Shown here piece by piece: positions 1-7,802 of a stretch of DNA of 64,000 bases; position 1 is the first letter of the stretch, and each line of letters begins with the position of its first letter. The notes below the pieces were generated by a model. It made no database searches. It was not told where the DNA came from and was given only the letters and a program-made list of their open reading frames with translations. The DNA is from Cryptosporangium arvum DSM 44712 (GTDB lineage: Bacteria; Actinomycetota; Actinomycetes; Mycobacteriales; Cryptosporangiaceae): the NCBI RefSeq assembly GCF_000585375.1, contig NZ_KK073874.1, forward strand, positions 8,591,913 through 8,655,912, read 5' to 3'. Both the position numbers and the translations under genes were made by a program.

Positions 1-1109
1 AGGTTCGGCAGCCGGCTGTGCAGCCGGTCGAGCTCGCCGGCGACGACTTGGTCGGCGCGGGCACGCAGCGCGACCACGGTGGGAGCGACCTCCCCGGCCC
101 GCTGCCAGGCCGCGAACGCCTGCACCTCGGACTCGATGATCGCCTTCGCCTGATCGACCGAGGCCGAGGCCGGCGCGTCGGCCAGCGCGACGGTGAGCGC
201 CTCGATGTCGAGCACGACGACGCCCGGCAGCATGTCGACCGCCCGCTCGGTGTCGCGGGGTACCGCCAGGTCGAGGACGACCAGGTCGGGCGCCGACGGG
301 CCGCGGACCGTCATGGCCGCGGACACGTCCTGGTAGGTGAGCACGGGTTCGGTGGAGCCGGTGGCGCTGACGATGACGTCGGCCTCGGCGAGCGCGTCGC
401 GCAGGCCGGTCAGGTCGCCGCCCCGTCCACCCACACCGGCGGCGACGCGGTGCGCGGTGTCGGCCGTGCGGTTGAGCACCGTGATCTGCCCGACGCCCTC
501 ACGCTGCAGCGTCGCGGCGGCCAGCGCCCCCAGCGAACCGGCGCCGACGACGAGCGCGCGGCGCCCGGCCAACGGGCCCACCCGCTCGGCGCCCAGCCGC
601 AGCGCGGCGGTGACGACCGACTGCCCGGCGTGATCGATGTCGGTGTCGGTGTGGACGCGCTTGCCGACCCGCAGCGCCTGCTGCATCACCTCGTGCAGCA
701 CCCGGCCGGGGGCACCGTGGCCGTCGGCGGCGTTGTACGCGTCGCGGAGCTGGCCGAGGATCTGCGGCTCGCCGACCACGAGCGAATCGAGCCCGGAGAC
801 GACCGAGAAGACGTGGCGGACGGCGGCGTCGGAGTAGTGGACGTAGAGGTGGTCGGCCAACTCGGCGATGTGGACGCCGGTGCGGTTGGAGAGCACCTGA
901 CCGATCTCGTGGAGCGCGCCGTGGAACGTGTTGACCGCGGCGTACACCTCCACCCGGTTGCAGGTGGAGAGGAGGACGGCCTCGGCCACGTTGGCGCCGC
1001 CGATGAGCTCGGCGAGCACACCACCGAGCTGGGGCGACGGCACCGACGCCCGCTCCAGCAGGCGGACGGGTGCGGTGCGGTGGTTCAGACCGACGACGAC
1101 GACGCTCAT
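1..1109 (-). CDS. hemA: Glutamyl-tRNA reductase (C-terminus cut by window edge)
   Basis: Reduces glutamyl-tRNA(Glu) to glutamate-1-semialdehyde with NADPH, the first committed step of C5-pathway tetrapyrrole synthesis in the cytoplasm. The frame starts at the ATG at 1109 and is open to base 1, so about 369 residues are visible and the dimerisation end is missing. The N-terminus has the family motif GLNHRTAPV and LSTCNRVEVY, with the catalytic Cys at residue 50, its usual place. VVGEPQILGQ and the Rossmann motif VVGAGSLGAL (around residues 185-195) follow. It lies 43 bp downstream of rex in the same direction, matching the known actinobacterial rex-hemA arrangement, so heme synthesis is probably co-transcribed with the NADH sensor and controlled by the Rex operator upstream of rex. 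Identity is essentially certain. Confidence 0.96.
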   Translation of the reverse strand, partial: MSVVVVGLNHRTAPVRLLERASVPSPQLGGVLAELIGGANVAEAVLLSTCNRVEVYAAVNTFHGALHEIGQVLSNRTGVHIAELADHLYVHYSDAAVRHVFSVVSGLDSLVVGEPQILGQLRDAYNAADGHGAPGRVLHEVMQQALRVGKRVHTDTDIDHAGQSVVTAALRLGAERVGPLAGRRALVVGAGSLGALAAATLQREGVGQITVLNRTADTAHRVAAGVGGRGGDLTGLRDALAEADVIVSATGSTEPVLTYQDVSAAMTVRGPSAPDLVVLDLAVPRDTERAVDMLPGVVVLDIEALTVALADAPASASVDQAKAIIESEVQAFAAWQRAGEVAPTVVALRARADQVVAGELDRLHSRLPN

Positions 1110-1152
1110 GCCTGGTGCACGCTCCGCTCGGTGCTCCCGGTTCGATACCCGT

Positions 1153-1884
1153 TCACTGGCCGACGACCTCCCGGGCGTCGACGTGTGAAGCCGGCAGTGG
1201 GGTAACCGTTCCGGCGCTGTCGGCCTTCCGCTGCTCGTGGAACGAGAGGATCTGCAGTTCCAGCGCGAGATCGACCTTGCGGACGTCGACACCGTCCGGA
1301 ACCTGCAGGACGCACGGGGCGAAGTTGAGGATGCTCGTGACCCCGGCCTCGACCAGCCGATCGGCCACTTCCTGAGCCGCGTCGGCCGGCGTGGAGATCA
1401 CCCCGATGGACACCTGCTCCTCGGCGACGACCCGGTCGAGGTCGTCGATGTGCCGGATGTCCTGGCCCGCGATGCGCTCGCCGACGCGCTCGGCGTCGGC
1501 GTCGAAGAGGGCGGCGATCCGGAACCCGCGGGACGCGAAGCCGGCATAACCGGCGAGCGCGTGACCGAGATTTCCGACGCCGACGAGTACCACGGCCCAG
1601 CGCTGGGTGAGACCGAGCGCCCGGGAGATCTGGTCGACGAGGAGCGCGACCTCGTACCCGACCCCGCGCGTGCCGTACGAGCCGAGGTGGGAGAGGTCCT
1701 TGCGCAGCTTGGCCGAGTTGACGCCGGCCGCCACCGCGAGTTCCTCGGAGGACACCGTGTCGTGACCGGCGTCGGCGAGGGCGTGCAGCGCGCGCAAGTA
1801 GACCGGTAGCCGGGCGACCGTCGCTTCGGGCACACCGCGGGGTCTCCCCGCGGCGCGGATGCGCGGACGATTTCCGGACGACAT
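1153..1884 (-). CDS. rex: Redox-sensing transcriptional repressor Rex
   Basis: A 243-aa protein of normal Rex length. Rex dimers bind DNA when the NADH/NAD+ ratio is low and release it when NADH binds, derepressing respiratory genes. An N-terminal winged helix (about 15-85, with SSEELAVAAGVNSAKLRKD) is followed by a Rossmann NADH domain with VLVGVGNLGHAL. VISTPADAAQ and the conserved end region ILNFAPCVLQVP are also present. The first 20 residues are basic and Arg/Pro-rich. Start is the ATG at 1884. It is first in a probable rex-hemA operon, and a very good Rex-type operator lies 122 bp upstream (2006-2024), suggesting autoregulation as described in Streptomyces coelicolor. Confidence 0.96.
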   Translation of the reverse strand: MSSGNRPRIRAAGRPRGVPEATVARLPVYLRALHALADAGHDTVSSEELAVAAGVNSAKLRKDLSHLGSYGTRGVGYEVALLVDQISRALGLTQRWAVVLVGVGNLGHALAGYAGFASRGFRIAALFDADAERVGERIAGQDIRHIDDLDRVVAEEQVSIGVISTPADAAQEVADRLVEAGVTSILNFAPCVLQVPDGVDVRKVDLALELQILSFHEQRKADSAGTVTPLPASHVDAREVVGQ

Positions 1885-2005
1885 CGGTCTCCTCGACGGT
1901 GCGGACGCCGACTGAATGGTCGCGCTGTCTCGCCCCGCCGGGTACCGGGAAAACCCCTAGGGCCCTGTCCAGTGGCGTTCAGCGCTCGACGTTCACCGTA
2001 GCCGC

Positions 2006-2024
2006 TTGTGAACGCTTGCACAAA
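2006..2024. promoter_or_regulatory. Rex operator (ROP)-like palindrome
   Basis: The + strand reads TTGTGAACGCTTGCACAAA: TTGTG and CACAA half-sites around an 8-bp centre. It differs at only a couple of central positions from the ROP described for S. coelicolor (TTGTGAANNNNTTCACAA type). It sits between rex and the glutaredoxin-like gene, within the probable rex promoter. Inference: Rex autoregulation and redox control of hemA. Confidence 0.85.
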
Positions 2025-2122
2025 GTCGACACCGCAGGCCAGGGGCTCGGTGACGAGCGACACAAATACCGTTGGTGTTCTTCCCGTCACAACCCGCCCG
2101 TTAACCTGCCGGTCATCTCGAT

Positions 2123-2371
2123 TCAGCGCGCGAGGTCGCGCCGCAGCCGCGATTCCTCCACCCGCCAGAACCCGTGCTCCTTGCCGTCGAGCAGAACGAC
2201 CGGCACCCGGTCGCCGTACTCGTAGGCCAGCTCCGGGTCCGCGTCGACGTCCACCTCGTTCCAGGCGACGCCGGTGTCCGCGGCGATTCGCGCCATCACG
2301 TCCTTGGCGTCGTCGCAGAGATGACAGCCGACGCGCGTCAGCAATGTCACGGCGTGATCGGAGGCGGCCAT
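2123..2371 (-). CDS. Glutaredoxin-like protein (DUF836 family)
   Basis: An 82-aa thioredoxin-fold protein. The N-terminus has the beta strand VTLLTRVG followed by the redox motif CHLC (residues 17-20). VPVVLLDGKEHGFWRV contains the cis-Pro region typical of small glutaredoxin-like proteins. Family knowledge: this corresponds to the Rv0508-type protein near hemA in mycobacteria. Substrate is unknown; thiol-disulfide exchange is inferred from the CxxC. It starts at the ATG at 2371, is transcribed like rex/hemA, and ends about 240 bp before the rex start, a gap that holds the Rex operator. Confidence 0.85.
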   Translation of the reverse strand: MAASDHAVTLLTRVGCHLCDDAKDVMARIAADTGVAWNEVDVDADPELAYEYGDRVPVVLLDGKEHGFWRVEESRLRRDLAR

Positions 2372-2762
2372 GACAAAAGTTTGCCACCCCCGGAGTCCGA
2401 CGCTTGTCCGTCACGAGAGGGATGGCTGAGTCCGATGCGTTCCGAGGGACGTTCGGGGGCCAATCACGGGCATGTTGGCGCGCCGCTGTCCCCAGTACGG
2501 GGGCGGTCACTACTTTTTGCAACTCTGAGTGGTGCGGCAGTGCCAGGATGTGCCGCAGTGCACGACAAGGGGGCCGGAATGGAAGAAATGTCGTGGTGTG
2601 TGCGTCCCCAACGCGGCGAGAGCCTGGGGGAAAGTATGATCTCTCCGTTACTAGATACGTACATTCAGTAATCGGTCCGCCCGGACACCGTCCAACCGCT
2701 CAACCGAAGCCGTTGCTCGCGGCTTCTCCGACGATCGCGGCGGGCCATTTGGGGGGACGGTC
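2372..2762. other. 391-bp intergenic region, divergent promoters of the glutaredoxin-like and bldN-like genes
   Basis: I see no convincing coding frame here. The right half becomes locally AT-rich. It holds an imperfect dyad TTACT (2648-2652) / AGTAA (2667-2671) around a TACGTA palindrome (2656-2661). A purine-rich GGGGGGA just before 2763 can serve as the ribosome binding site of the sigma factor gene. The length and dyad suggest a regulated, long-leader promoter for the sigma factor, which is inference. Confidence 0.5.
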
Positions 2763-3896
2763 ATGATCGGCGGGACGGTGGGGTACGGCGCGTTGCCGGG
2801 GGGCATCGAGCTGGACCTCGACCTATCCGACCTGCGGAAAGCGCTGGTCGACCTGCGCAACCGCACCACGCTGGCCAGCCGGGCCGGCTTGTCCGGGCTC
2901 GCGCCCGGCCTACGCTGCTTCACCGGCCGGCGGGAGGGCGCACGGATCCCGTGGGCTCGCGGTGCCATGTCGGTTCCGCGTGCGGACGGCGATGCCGACA
3001 GCACGCCGACCGCCGCGCTGCCGCTACCCGCGCTCCCGGCGAGCGGCACCGGCACCGGCACCGCACCGACGCTCCCGGCCCAGCCGGGCGCGGAACCCGA
3101 CGTGCCCGGCGCCGAGCCGCACCGCGCCGACCCGCGCCCCACCCGGCCGGGCCGGCCGAGCTCGCGTGCGCTGCGCAACCCGGCTCCCCGCCGGCCGGTC
3201 GACGCGGAGACCACGGGTGGCGTCGCCATCGGTACCGGGCCGGGCCCGGAGGATCCCGAGCAGCGCAATCACGTCCCCCGCCCGACCCGTAGCACCGGCC
3301 GCGGCCAGGCCCCGGTCACCGCACCCGACCTCGACGGCGAGGACGTCTGGGAGCTGGTGCGGCAGGCGCAGGCCGGTGACCCCCAGGCGTTCGCCCGGAT
3401 CTACGACAGGTACTTCGACACGGTCTACCGGTACATCTCGTACCGGATCGGTTCCCGCACCGTGGCCGAGGACCTGACCAGTGAGGTCTGGCTGCGCGCG
3501 CTGCGGCGCATCGGCAGCGTCACCTGGCAGGGACGCGATCTGGGCGCCTGGCTGGTCACCATCGCCCGCAATCTGATCGCCGACCACTACAAGTCCGCGC
3601 GCGCCCGCCTGGAAGTCACCACGGCGGACATGCTCGAGGCCGACGACGAGGCCCCGGGGCCCGAGGGCCGCCCGGAAGCCGAGGTGCTCACCCGGCTCGA
3701 CAACGCCACGCTGCTCGACGCCGTCCGCCGCCTCAACCCCGAACAGCAGGAGTGCATCACCTTGCGTTTCCTCCAAGGGCTCTCGGTCACCGAGACCGCC
3801 CAGATCATGGGCAAGAACGACGGCGCCATCAAGGCACTCCAGTACCGGGCGGTGAGAACGCTCGGCCGCCTGCTCCCGGAGGGATTCACGCCGTGA
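2763..3896 (+). CDS. bldN: ECF RNA polymerase sigma factor, BldN/AdsA type, with long N-terminal extension
   Basis: A 377-aa sigma factor. Region 2 lies at about residues 197-265 (QAQAGDPQAFARIYDRYF, then VAEDLTSEVWLRAL). Region 4 lies at about 316-370 (LNPEQQECITLRFLQGLSV, then the helix-turn-helix with TETAQIMGKNDGAIKALQYRA). Both resemble BldN, the developmental ECF sigma of Streptomyces. About 195 residues precede region 2: a conserved-looking start, then a low-complexity Pro/Ala/Thr/Arg linker. BldN also has an N-terminal extension, reported to be processed, but a shorter one. ATG 2763 has GGGGGGA upstream. The next gene encodes an RsbN-like membrane anti-sigma, which supports the assignment. 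The symbol is by similarity and context. Confidence 0.85.
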   Translation: MIGGTVGYGALPGGIELDLDLSDLRKALVDLRNRTTLASRAGLSGLAPGLRCFTGRREGARIPWARGAMSVPRADGDADSTPTAALPLPALPASGTGTGTAPTLPAQPGAEPDVPGAEPHRADPRPTRPGRPSSRALRNPAPRRPVDAETTGGVAIGTGPGPEDPEQRNHVPRPTRSTGRGQAPVTAPDLDGEDVWELVRQAQAGDPQAFARIYDRYFDTVYRYISYRIGSRTVAEDLTSEVWLRALRRIGSVTWQGRDLGAWLVTIARNLIADHYKSARARLEVTTADMLEADDEAPGPEGRPEAEVLTRLDNATLLDAVRRLNPEQQECITLRFLQGLSVTETAQIMGKNDGAIKALQYRAVRTLGRLLPEGFTP

Positions 3897-4011
3897 CCCC
3901 CGTCGCCCCCGTAACCCGCGGACGGCGCGCCGCGTTATCCGGGGTGCCGAGGCGATCGGTTCCTCGGTCCGGTGATGCCGGTTCGTGGGGGGCGGAGAGG
4001 AGGTGCCCACG

Positions 4012-5277
4012 GTGATGTTGAGCCCAGCGGAACGCCGTCGGGCGCGGGACTTCAACGCTCGGACGTCGACGCGCCGAGGCGCTCGGGCGATCGACCACCC
4101 CGGGCGCTCGCGACATACCGGTCAGCACGCGGCGCCTGCGCACTCAGTGGGGGCTCACCGCGCCGCCGAGGACGTCACCGACCTCGTGCGGCTGGCCGAG
4201 CGGCTCTCGAGCGCAGGCTCCCAGGTGCGGCCGGACGAGGAGTTCCGCGACCGGCTGCGCCAGCGGCTGATCGCCGTGGCGTCCGTCCACGGCATCAACG
4301 CCGAACCGGGCTTCCGCCCGCCTCCGCCGGTCGACGCCGAGCCCGCCCTGCTCCATCCGTTCCCCGGCGCCCGCCGCCGGGTTCCGCGCCGCGTGACGGT
4401 AATCAGCGGCACGCTCGCCGGGCTGGTCGCGCTCTCCGGGGTCGGGTTCGCCAGCTCGGCCGCCAACCCCGGTGACGCGCTCTACGGCGTCAAACGGAGC
4501 CGGGAGACCGCTCAGCTCACGTTGGCCCGCTCGGCCGTCGCTCGCGGCCAGCTCCACCTCGAGTTCGCGCGCAACCGCCTCGCCGAGGCCGCGGCCGCCA
4601 CCCGTGACCAGCGCCAGCTCGACCTGCTGCTCAACGACATGGACAGCGACACCAGGCTCGGCATGAAAGACCTGGGCACCGCCGCCGCCACCCAGCACCA
4701 CCCCGCGCCGCTCGACCTCGTCGACGACTTCGCGCGCGCCCAGCACCGCGAGCTCAGCGCGCTGGCCGGTACCGCCGGTACGCCGCCGCTGGCCCTGCAG
4801 CGCATCCGGACCTCGCTCGCGCTCGTCGACCAGGTCGGCAAACGCTCGACCGACCTGCGTGGCGTCCTGCGCTGCGCCGAGCCCTACCCCGGTGACGCGC
4901 TCGGCCCGGTCGCGCGGGAGTGTCCCGATCCGCCGGCCGAGGAGACGACGACGCCCTCGGACGAGCCGACGACGCCGTGGCCGACCCGGCCGCGCTCCGA
5001 CAGCTCAAAGCGGACGTCGGAAGCACCCACCGCCGCCACCCCGACCGGCAGCGCCGCGGGCACCACCGCGGGCTCACCCAGCAGCACCGTTCGCCGGCCA
5101 TCCGACTCCGACGAGGACTTCGACCCCACCAGCGCGGGTCAGCGGATGGTTCCGCAGTCCGGCACCACGGTCCCGACGCCGATGTCGGGCTCGCCGATCA
5201 CTCCACTCGTCGGGTCCGCGGACGACACCTTCGGCAGCGTCGTCGTCAGCCCCTTCGTGAGCGAAGCCACGGACTAG
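4012..5277 (+). CDS. rsbN: RsbN-like anti-sigma factor, single-pass membrane protein (DUF5667)
   Basis: About 421 aa from GTG 4012, chosen because GAGAGGAGGTG (3995-4005) sits at ideal distance. A cytoplasmic N-terminal domain of about 125 residues includes VTDLVRLAERLSS and DEEFRDRLRQRL. One membrane helix follows at about 128-152, then an extracytoplasmic DUF5667 region beginning NPGDALYGVKRSRE, and a long Thr/Ser/Pro-rich C-terminal tail (about 300-420). In Streptomyces the gene directly after bldN encodes RsbN, a membrane anti-sigma that holds BldN, and this gene has the same place and topology. The extended extracytoplasmic tail could act in sensing or wall contact, which is inference. 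No zinc-binding HxxxCxxC motif is present. Confidence 0.8.
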   Translation: MMLSPAERRRARDFNARTSTRRGARAIDHPGRSRHTGQHAAPAHSVGAHRAAEDVTDLVRLAERLSSAGSQVRPDEEFRDRLRQRLIAVASVHGINAEPGFRPPPPVDAEPALLHPFPGARRRVPRRVTVISGTLAGLVALSGVGFASSAANPGDALYGVKRSRETAQLTLARSAVARGQLHLEFARNRLAEAAAATRDQRQLDLLLNDMDSDTRLGMKDLGTAAATQHHPAPLDLVDDFARAQHRELSALAGTAGTPPLALQRIRTSLALVDQVGKRSTDLRGVLRCAEPYPGDALGPVARECPDPPAEETTTPSDEPTTPWPTRPRSDSSKRTSEAPTAATPTGSAAGTTAGSPSSTVRRPSDSDEDFDPTSAGQRMVPQSGTTVPTPMSGSPITPLVGSADDTFGSVVVSPFVSEATD

Positions 5278-5445
5278 CCGGTTCGCCCCGGGCGTTCACG
5301 CAGTGGGCGTACACGCCTCACGTTCTGTTGCCCCGGTCGGCACAGAGCGGGGTACGACGCCGCCTCTACACTGGGGTCGGCTGCCCCGTTCGCGCGCGCC
5401 CCGGGGTCGAACAAGCGCGTTTCTGCACGTCAGTGGAGGTAGCGA

Positions 5446-6327
5446 GTGATCACGCTCACCCGACGCGGCCGCGACCGCCAGGACGCTCTCGCCGTGGTGG
5501 CCGGTGCGGCGAGCGCAGCTGCCGCGGAGGTCGAAGCTCCGACGGAAGTCACACCCGATCTGAGCGCCGCCGCGTTCTTCGACGTGGACAACACGATGAT
5601 CGCGGGTGCGTCGATCTACCACTTCGCCCGCGGCATGGCCGCACGCAAGTACTTCAGCAGCCGGGATCTGCTCGGGTTCGCCTTCCAGCAGGTGAAGTTC
5701 CGGATGTCCGGGGTCGAGGACGCGGCCAACATGGTGACCGCGCGCCAGGCCGCCCTCTCGTTCGTCGCCGGCCGGGAGGTCGACGAGATCGTCGGCCACG
5801 CGGAGGAGATCTACGACGAGGTGATGGCCAAGCGGATCTGGTCGGGCACGCGTGCGCTCGCCCAGATGCACCTGGACGCCGGTCAGCGGGTCTGGCTGGT
5901 CACCGCCACGCCGGTCGAGCTGGCGAACATCATCGCGCACCGGCTCGGGCTCACCGGGGCGCTGGGCACCGTCTCCGAGGTCGTCGACGGCAAGTACACC
6001 GGCCGGCTGGTCGGTGAGCCGCTGCACGGCCCGGCGAAGGCCGAGGCCGTGCTGTCGCTGGCTCGCCGCGAGGGCCTCGAGCTGCCCCGCTGCACCGCTT
6101 ACAGCGACTCGGTGAACGACGTCCCGATGCTCAGCACCGTCGGTACCGGGGTCGCGATCAACCCCGACTCGGCGCTCCGGCGCGAGGCGCGTGAGCGCGG
6201 CTGGCAGGTGCGCGACTACCGCACGGCGCGCAAGGCCGCCAAGGTCGGTGCGCCCGCCGTGGCCGCCGCCGGCGTGATCGCCGGCGGCGTGGCGGGCACC
6301 CTGGCGGTCCGCCGCAAGATCGCCTAG
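5446..6327 (+). CDS. HAD-IB family phosphatase (SerB/Rv0505c-like)
   Basis: A 293-aa HAD-superfamily phosphohydrolase of subfamily IB. Motif I is FFDVDNTMI (about residue 45), motif II TATPVE, and the motif III/IV region runs GPAKAEAV to [11 protein letters not shown]. The all-helical cap between motifs I and II ([15 protein letters not shown]...) is typical of the actinobacterial SerB1/Rv0505c-like group. Annotated relatives include phosphoserine phosphatase and lysophospholipid-like phosphatases, so the substrate cannot be fixed here. The C-terminus has an Ala/Gly-rich hydrophobic segment that may associate with the membrane. GTG 5446 follows GGAGG at good spacing. Its stop overlaps the stop of the convergent small gene. 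Proximity to a PlsC-like acyltransferase hints at a lipid role. Confidence 0.85.
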   Translation: MITLTRRGRDRQDALAVVAGAASAAAAEVEAPTEVTPDLSAAAFFDVDNTMIAGASIYHFARGMAARKYFSSRDLLGFAFQQVKFRMSGVEDAANMVTARQAALSFVAGREVDEIVGHAEEIYDEVMAKRIWSGTRALAQMHLDAGQRVWLVTATPVELANIIAHRLGLTGALGTVSEVVDGKYTGRLVGEPLHGPAKAEAVLSLARREGLELPRCTAYSDSVNDVPMLSTVGTGVAINPDSALRREARERGWQVRDYRTARKAAKVGAPAVAAAGVIAGGVAGTLAVRRKIA

Positions 6328-6527
6328 AGGCCGGTCGGGCCCTGGTCGCCGGTGTCGGGCGTGGGACGCTCGTCGGCCGGGGCTCCCTCGGGTCGGTCGG
6401 CGCCCCGGGCCTGCCAGACCTCGGCCAGCGCGTCGCCGCCGGTCGCGTCGTCGCCCTGACCGTCGCCCGAATAGGTTGCCATGGCCTGGCGACGCTCTTC
6501 CTCGGTCACGTTCGTGTTCTCACTCAT
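6324..6527 (-). CDS. Small acidic protein of unknown function
   Basis: A 67-aa frame from ATG 6527, ending in a stop that overlaps the stop of the convergent HAD gene. The sequence is hydrophilic, rich in Glu/Asp/Gly/Pro/Thr and probably disordered, beginning [16 protein letters not shown]. It lies 10 bp after the stop of the PlsC-like acyltransferase in the same direction, so it is probably the last gene of that operon. I do not recognise a family. The tight spacing and normal codon use argue that it is real. Confidence 0.6.
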   Translation of the reverse strand: MSENTNVTEEERRQAMATYSGDGQGDDATGGDALAEVWQARGADRPEGAPADERPTPDTGDQGPTGL

Positions 6528-6537
6528 GCCGGTCCGG

Positions 6538-7770
6538 TTACCCAAAGACCGACGGCCGACGCATCAGCAACTGGTACAGCATCTGCTGGATTCGCTCGCG
6601 GACCTGATCGGTCAGGTTGAACACCTGCATCGGGTCGTCCGCCCCCGCGGCCAGGTCCGACGTCTCGATCGGCTCGCCGAACTCGATGTACCACTTCGAC
6701 GGCAGCGGCACCGCGCCCAACGGCCCGAGCCACGGGAACGTCGGCGTGAGCGGGAAGTACGGCAGCCCGAACATCCGCGCGATGACCTTCGCGTCCCCGA
6801 TCTTCGGGTAGATCTCCTCGGCACCGACGATCGCGCACGGGATGATCGGCGCCTTCGTCGCGAGCGCGGCCGACACGAACCCGCCACGCCCGAACCGCTG
6901 CAGCTTGTACCGCTCGCTGAACGGCTTCCCGACGCCCTTGAAGCCTTCCGGGAACACCCCCACGAGCTCACCCGACGACAGCAGCCGCTCGGCGTCGGGC
7001 TGGCAGGCCAGCGTGCTGCCGGATTTGCGCGCCAGCTCCCCCACGAACGGCATCTGGAAGACCAGATCGGCGGCGAGCAGCCGCAGTTTGCGCTGGGCCG
7101 GGTGGTGGTCGAGCAACCCGAGCTGGAGCATCGTCGCGTCCACCGGGATCGTGCCGGAGTGGTTCGCGACCACGAGCGCTCCGCCGGTGTCGCTGACGTG
7201 CTCGAGCCCGGAGATCTCCACCCGGAACCACTTCTCGTACAGCGGGCGGAGCGCCGGGGCGAGCACGGACTCGGAGAACTCCGGGTCGTACCCGAACTCG
7301 TCGGTCTCGTACTCGCCGGTCAGCCGGCGCCGGAAGAACGCGAGCGCCCCGGCCACCCGCCGGTCCCACACGTCCTCCGCGCCACCGCCGTCGGCCGCGC
7401 TCTTTCCCACTGCCTCGGCCGACGCCGGGCGAGCCGCGGCCGAGCGAGCCGCGGCCGAGCGAGCCGCGGCGGGGCCGCGGAGCTTCCCGGGCGCCGCGGG
7501 CTTCTCCGCAGGTGCGTTCGCAGCCTTCTTCACGGCTTTCTTCGCGACCTTCTTGGCCGCGACCTTCTTCGCCGGGGTCTTCTTCGCTGGGGTCTTCTTC
7601 GCCGGAGCCGTGGTGGCCGCGTCGGCCGGGGTGACCTCCACGGTCACCGTCTCGTCCGCCGACTCGCGGGCGGTGCCGGCCTCCGCGTTGGCGGTCACGC
7701 CCTGGTCCGTGGTGACCACGGGCTCAGCCTTGTTGCCGCCGTCGAAGGGGATGATCTGCGCGTCGGGCAT
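6538..7770 (-). CDS. Lysophospholipid acyltransferase family protein (PlsC/Rv0502-like) with lysine-rich N-terminal tail
   Basis: A 410-aa protein. The C-terminal two thirds is an LPLAT acyltransferase domain: the HX4D motif appears as NHSGTIPVD (about residue 205), and the glycerol-phosphate site as VFPEGFKGVGKP. The family moves acyl groups onto lysophospholipids or related lipids at the inner membrane face; the acceptor here is unknown. The first about 155 residues are low complexity, with a PAKKTPAKK-type Lys/Ala/Pro stretch (about 65-95) and an AARSAAARSA repeat before the enzyme domain. Start ATG 7770 has AAGGAG upstream. It follows the SDR gene, as in mycobacteria (Rv0501-Rv0502 order), and precedes a 67-aa protein. 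The basic tail resembles histone-H1-like or HupB-type tails. Confidence 0.88.
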   Translation of the reverse strand: MPDAQIIPFDGGNKAEPVVTTDQGVTANAEAGTARESADETVTVEVTPADAATTAPAKKTPAKKTPAKKVAAKKVAKKAVKKAANAPAEKPAAPGKLRGPAAARSAAARSAAARPASAEAVGKSAADGGGAEDVWDRRVAGALAFFRRRLTGEYETDEFGYDPEFSESVLAPALRPLYEKWFRVEISGLEHVSDTGGALVVANHSGTIPVDATMLQLGLLDHHPAQRKLRLLAADLVFQMPFVGELARKSGSTLACQPDAERLLSSGELVGVFPEGFKGVGKPFSERYKLQRFGRGGFVSAALATKAPIIPCAIVGAEEIYPKIGDAKVIARMFGLPYFPLTPTFPWLGPLGAVPLPSKWYIEFGEPIETSDLAAGADDPMQVFNLTDQVRERIQQMLYQLLMRRPSVFG

Positions 7771-7802
7771 GTTGCGGCACTCCTTGCCGAGCGGGGGTCT
7801 AT

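Noticed and set aside
1398-2522. 374-codon minus-strand frame spanning rex, its promoter and the glutaredoxin-like gene
   Set aside because: It crosses the Rex operator and two well-supported genes in another frame; Arg/Ser/Pro-biased shadow.
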